From the NCBI GenBank assembly GCA_965284435.1, contig OZ260083.1, forward strand, positions 1,612,001-1,676,000: a stretch of 64,000 bases of DNA, written 5' to 3'. The first letter of the stretch is position 1, and each line of letters begins with the position of its first letter. The DNA is from CAIYZT01 sp947461435 (GTDB lineage Bacteria > Pseudomonadota > Alphaproteobacteria > Rhodobacterales > Rhodobacteraceae). The translations under genes and the position numbers were made by a program. Shown piece after piece: positions 61,776-64,000 of this stretch. The notes beneath the pieces were generated by a model. That model saw nothing but the letters and a program-made list of their open reading frames with translations, was not told the origin of the DNA and searched no databases.

Positions 61776-61788
61776 TCTGCACGTGCAA
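61776..61788 (+). promoter_or_regulatory. Possible PhaR autoregulatory site before phaR
   Basis: TGCACGTGCA (61778-61787) is a perfect palindrome; with its flank it reads CTGC-ACGT-GCAA, a near match to a CTGC-N4-GCAG form. It is 21 bp before the phaR ATG. Confidence 0.35.
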
Positions 61789-61808
61789 TATCCCGAGGGA
61801 GGGGTCTG

Positions 61809-62372
61809 ATGACAGAGGCCGCGAAACCACTGCTGATCAAGCGTTACGCCAGCCGTCGTTTGTACAACACCGAAACCTCAGATTATGTCACGCTTGAAGA
61901 TATCTCTGGCTTCATCCGTTCGGGCCGCGAGGTTCAGATCATCGACTTGAAATCTGGCGACGATCTGACGCGTCAATATCTTCTTCAGATCGTGGCCGAG
62001 CATGAATCCAAGGGCGACACGGTGCTTCCGACGAATGTGCTGACAGATCTGGTGCGCAGCTATGCAACCAACATGCAATCAGTCGTGCCGCAGTTTCTGC
62101 AAGCCTCGTTCGATATGCTGCGTGAAAGCCAGTCAAAGATGGTCGAGAATCTGACGGTGATCCCAAATCCTTTGGCGGCGATGCCGGGATTCGAAGTGAT
62201 GCGCAAACAGCAAGAGGTCTTCATGAAAGGCCTGATGGGCGCAATGCCCGCTTGGCCAGCCCCGGGTTCGCCCAAGGAAGACGCGGCGCAGAGCACGCCC
62301 GATTCCGCCGAAGATCTGGCGGAAATAAAGCGCCAGTTCGCGGAACTGCAAAAGAAATTGTCAAAGCTGTAA
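61809..62372 (+). CDS. phaR: Polyhydroxyalkanoate synthesis repressor
   Basis: 187 residues. The N-terminal DNA-binding PHB_acc_N domain has IKRYASRRLYNTETSDYVTLEDISGFIRSG; a second PHB_acc segment follows with VVPQFLQASFDMLRESQ. PhaR binds PHB and lifts repression of phaP and its own gene. GGAGGGGT precedes the ATG. It is 3 bp upstream of the LysR gene. Confidence 0.94.
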   Translation: MTEAAKPLLIKRYASRRLYNTETSDYVTLEDISGFIRSGREVQIIDLKSGDDLTRQYLLQIVAEHESKGDTVLPTNVLTDLVRSYATNMQSVVPQFLQASFDMLRESQSKMVENLTVIPNPLAAMPGFEVMRKQQEVFMKGLMGAMPAWPAPGSPKEDAAQSTPDSAEDLAEIKRQFAELQKKLSKL

Positions 62373-62375
62373 CCC

Positions 62376-63323
62376 ATGGCCGAAACGCAGGGTCGCGTCA
62401 CGCTTTGGGGAATCGAGGTCTTCTTGGCAGTAGCCGAAGAGGGCGCTATTTCCGGTGCCGCCCGGCGATTGGGGGTCAGTCCATCGGCGGTCAGCCAGCA
62501 GGTTGCGGGTCTGGAACAGGCGGTTGGGGCCCAGCTTTTGGACCGAACGGCGCGCCCCGTTCGGCTGACCCCGGCCGGTGCGATGTTTCGCCGCCACGCC
62601 CAGACCATCTTGAACGCCGAGGCCGAGGCGCGGGCAGAGTTGGCTTTGGCCGATATGTCGGGGCTGACCACGCTGCGTTTGGGTATGATCGAGGATTTCG
62701 ACGCCGAAGTGACACCTGCCCTTCTGACGGCCCTGTCGCGCGATCTGAAGGGTTGCCGATTTCTTTTGGAAACCGGGGCCAGCCACCGTCTGTTGGACCA
62801 ACTGGAAGCCCGCGCCTTGGATATGGTGGTGGCGGCAGATCTGGCCTCAGACTCGGCGGATGAGGGCTGGCGCGAGGTGCATCCCGTTTTGGCCGAACCC
62901 TTTGTCGCGGTGACCCCCAAAGGCCGGGGCATCGGCGATTTGCCCCTGATCCAATACACGGCCCGGCATCTGATGGGACGTCAGATCTCTGGGCATTTGG
63001 CGCGCCAAAACCTGCGTCCGGCCCACCGGTTTGAACTGGACAGCTACAACGCCATATTGGCCATGGTCGCGGGCGGCGAGGGGTGGACGATCTTGACCCC
63101 GCTGGCCCTGCACAATGGCGCTCGCTTTGCAAAAGGCATTTCGGTGGAGCCGCTGCCCTTTGCGCCGCTGGAGCGCACCTTGTCTTTGTCGGCCCGCGAA
63201 GGCGTTCTGCATGACATGCCGGGTCAAGTTGCTGCGCAGTTGAAAGGCCTTGTCGGCCAATCCGTTATCGCCCCCGCCTTGAAGGCCTGGCCCTGGTTGC
63301 AGTGCCAGTTGCGCCTTCTTTAG
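62376..63323 (+). CDS. LysR-family transcriptional regulator
   Basis: 315 residues. The N-terminal winged helix reads VTLWGIEVFLAVAEEGAISGAARRLGVSPSAVSQQVAGLEQAVG, followed by a LysR effector domain (about 92-300). The ligand and targets are unknown. It starts 3 bp after phaR and converges on the aminotransferase with a 4-bp overlap. Confidence 0.87.
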   Translation: MAETQGRVTLWGIEVFLAVAEEGAISGAARRLGVSPSAVSQQVAGLEQAVGAQLLDRTARPVRLTPAGAMFRRHAQTILNAEAEARAELALADMSGLTTLRLGMIEDFDAEVTPALLTALSRDLKGCRFLLETGASHRLLDQLEARALDMVVAADLASDSADEGWREVHPVLAEPFVAVTPKGRGIGDLPLIQYTARHLMGRQISGHLARQNLRPAHRFELDSYNAILAMVAGGEGWTILTPLALHNGARFAKGISVEPLPFAPLERTLSLSAREGVLHDMPGQVAAQLKGLVGQSVIAPALKAWPWLQCQLRLL

Positions 63324-64000
63324 CCTTTGACCGCCTCGGCCGCGTGGAAGATCGCATTGGCGATATAGTCCAGTTCGGCTTCGGTCAGCCGCGTCGGCAG
63401 GCGGACATCGCAGGCGCGCATCAGCATGGCCCGTGTTTGCGGCAAATCTGGCTGTGGCCCCAGAAACTCCCAGTTCCAAAAGGCGCGTGCGTTGCCTTCT
63501 GACAGGCCAAAAACCTGCACAGAGATGCCCCGACGCTTGGCCTCGGCTTGAAACTGCAAAGCTTCGCCGTCGGTCCAATCGCCGCACAGGTTGAACTGAA
63601 TGGAATCGGGGGCACGCTGTTCTGGGGGCAGGGGCGGTGGCACCATCAAAGAGGTACTTTGGTTCAACCGATCGCCCACCCGGTCATGGCCGGCGCGGCC
63701 TTTTGCAACCCGATCGGCCACCAAGGGCAGTTGAGGGCGGATCACGGCAGCCGACAGATTCTGCATCCGCATGTTGTAAAGCGGCAATTTGTTTTGCCAC
63801 AGCATATAGCTGTTCTGCATGCCCGGGTGTTTCTTCCAGTTGCTTTCATAGGCGCCGGACATAATAACGCAGCGCGCGGCAATCTCTGGATCATCGGTGA
63901 TCAGGATCCCGCCTTCGCCGGCATTGACGAGTTTGTAGGATTGAAAGCTGAAACAGCCCACCTTGCCGATGGTGCCAATCTTCTTGCCATGCCATTCGGT
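63320..64000 (-). CDS. DegT/DnrJ/EryC1-type aminotransferase, 5' end beyond window
   Basis: The C-terminal 226 codons are visible and continue past base 64000. The PLP lysine lies in CFSFQSYKLVNAGEGGILIT; NSYMLWQNKLPLYNMRMQNLSAAVIRPQL is the typical central region. The end resembles sugar-aminotransferase or pyridoxal-dependent enzymes. An internal GTG at 63961 is not the true start. Substrate unknown. Confidence 0.85.
   Translation of the reverse strand, partial: TEWHGKKIGTIGKVGCFSFQSYKLVNAGEGGILITDDPEIAARCVIMSGAYESNWKKHPGMQNSYMLWQNKLPLYNMRMQNLSAAVIRPQLPLVADRVAKGRAGHDRVGDRLNQSTSLMVPPPLPPEQRAPDSIQFNLCGDWTDGEALQFQAEAKRRGISVQVFGLSEGNARAFWNWEFLGPQPDLPQTRAMLMRACDVRLPTRLTEAELDYIANAIFHAAEAVKG

Overview
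The window is a GC-rich, gene-dense bacterial chromosome segment, best explained as an alphaproteobacterium of the Rhodobacteraceae type. The pointers are a soxBDAG sarcosine oxidase operon, a phaZ/phaCPR polyhydroxyalkanoate locus with CTGC-N3-GCAG operator-like sites, a ribDE-BA-H operon behind an FMN riboswitch, an RTX protein ending in a Hint domain, tandem TadG/TadE proteins, thyX, nrdR, gatCA, and a cluster of GANTC (CcrM-type) sites in front of rpoD. The species cannot be named from the sequence alone. No insertion sequence, prophage or CRISPR array was seen.

Layout. 1-835 is the 5' part of purC, cut by the window edge. 902-6332 is a minus-strand operon: a 27-residue membrane peptide, an XpaC-like protein, TelA, a DUF2927 lipoprotein, an SPFH-GYF protein and a zinc-ribbon membrane protein. 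It reads as an envelope or metal stress module. 6445-12999 holds rluB, tadA, small ORFs, a metallo-beta-lactamase-fold hydrolase, gatCA, a lipoprotein and a cell-wall amidase. 13064-13509 is the RNase P RNA. 13613-16087 holds an HDAC-like amidohydrolase and a DUF4432 aldose-epimerase-like protein. 16147-19765 is the riboflavin operon with promoter, riboswitch, structured leader and terminator. 19942-23118 is the large RTX/Hint protein. 23180-23254 is tRNA-Glu. 23322-27531 is hom-glpX-recJ. 27618-32524 holds a lipoprotein, two TadE-like and two TadG-like proteins.

32893-41241 holds glutamate dehydrogenase, an EVE-domain protein, soxBDAG and an M20 amidohydrolase. 41291-45362 is dnaG-rpoD, the macromolecular-synthesis pair. 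An AT-rich orphan (45392-45802) follows rpoD, then nrdR, a glyoxalase, and a Slam-like outer-membrane protein coupled to a TbpB-like lipoprotein. thyX is followed 1 bp later by an AT-rich DUF4062 gene. 51830-55312 holds a DUF2177 protein, an ArsC-like protein, a cold-shock protein, a small membrane protein and thrS. 55503-57947 is a coupled run of three alpha/beta hydrolases, the last lacking its nucleophilic serine. 57922-62372 is the PHA locus (phaZ, then divergent phaC, phaP, phaR). A LysR regulator and a partial DegT-type aminotransferase close the window.

Most of the window is housekeeping. The parts most worth a second look are the TelA/XpaC/SPFH/zinc-ribbon operon with its leading micropeptide, the GANTC cluster at rpoD, the Slam/lipoprotein pair, the two AT-rich orphan genes, and the PHA operator set.
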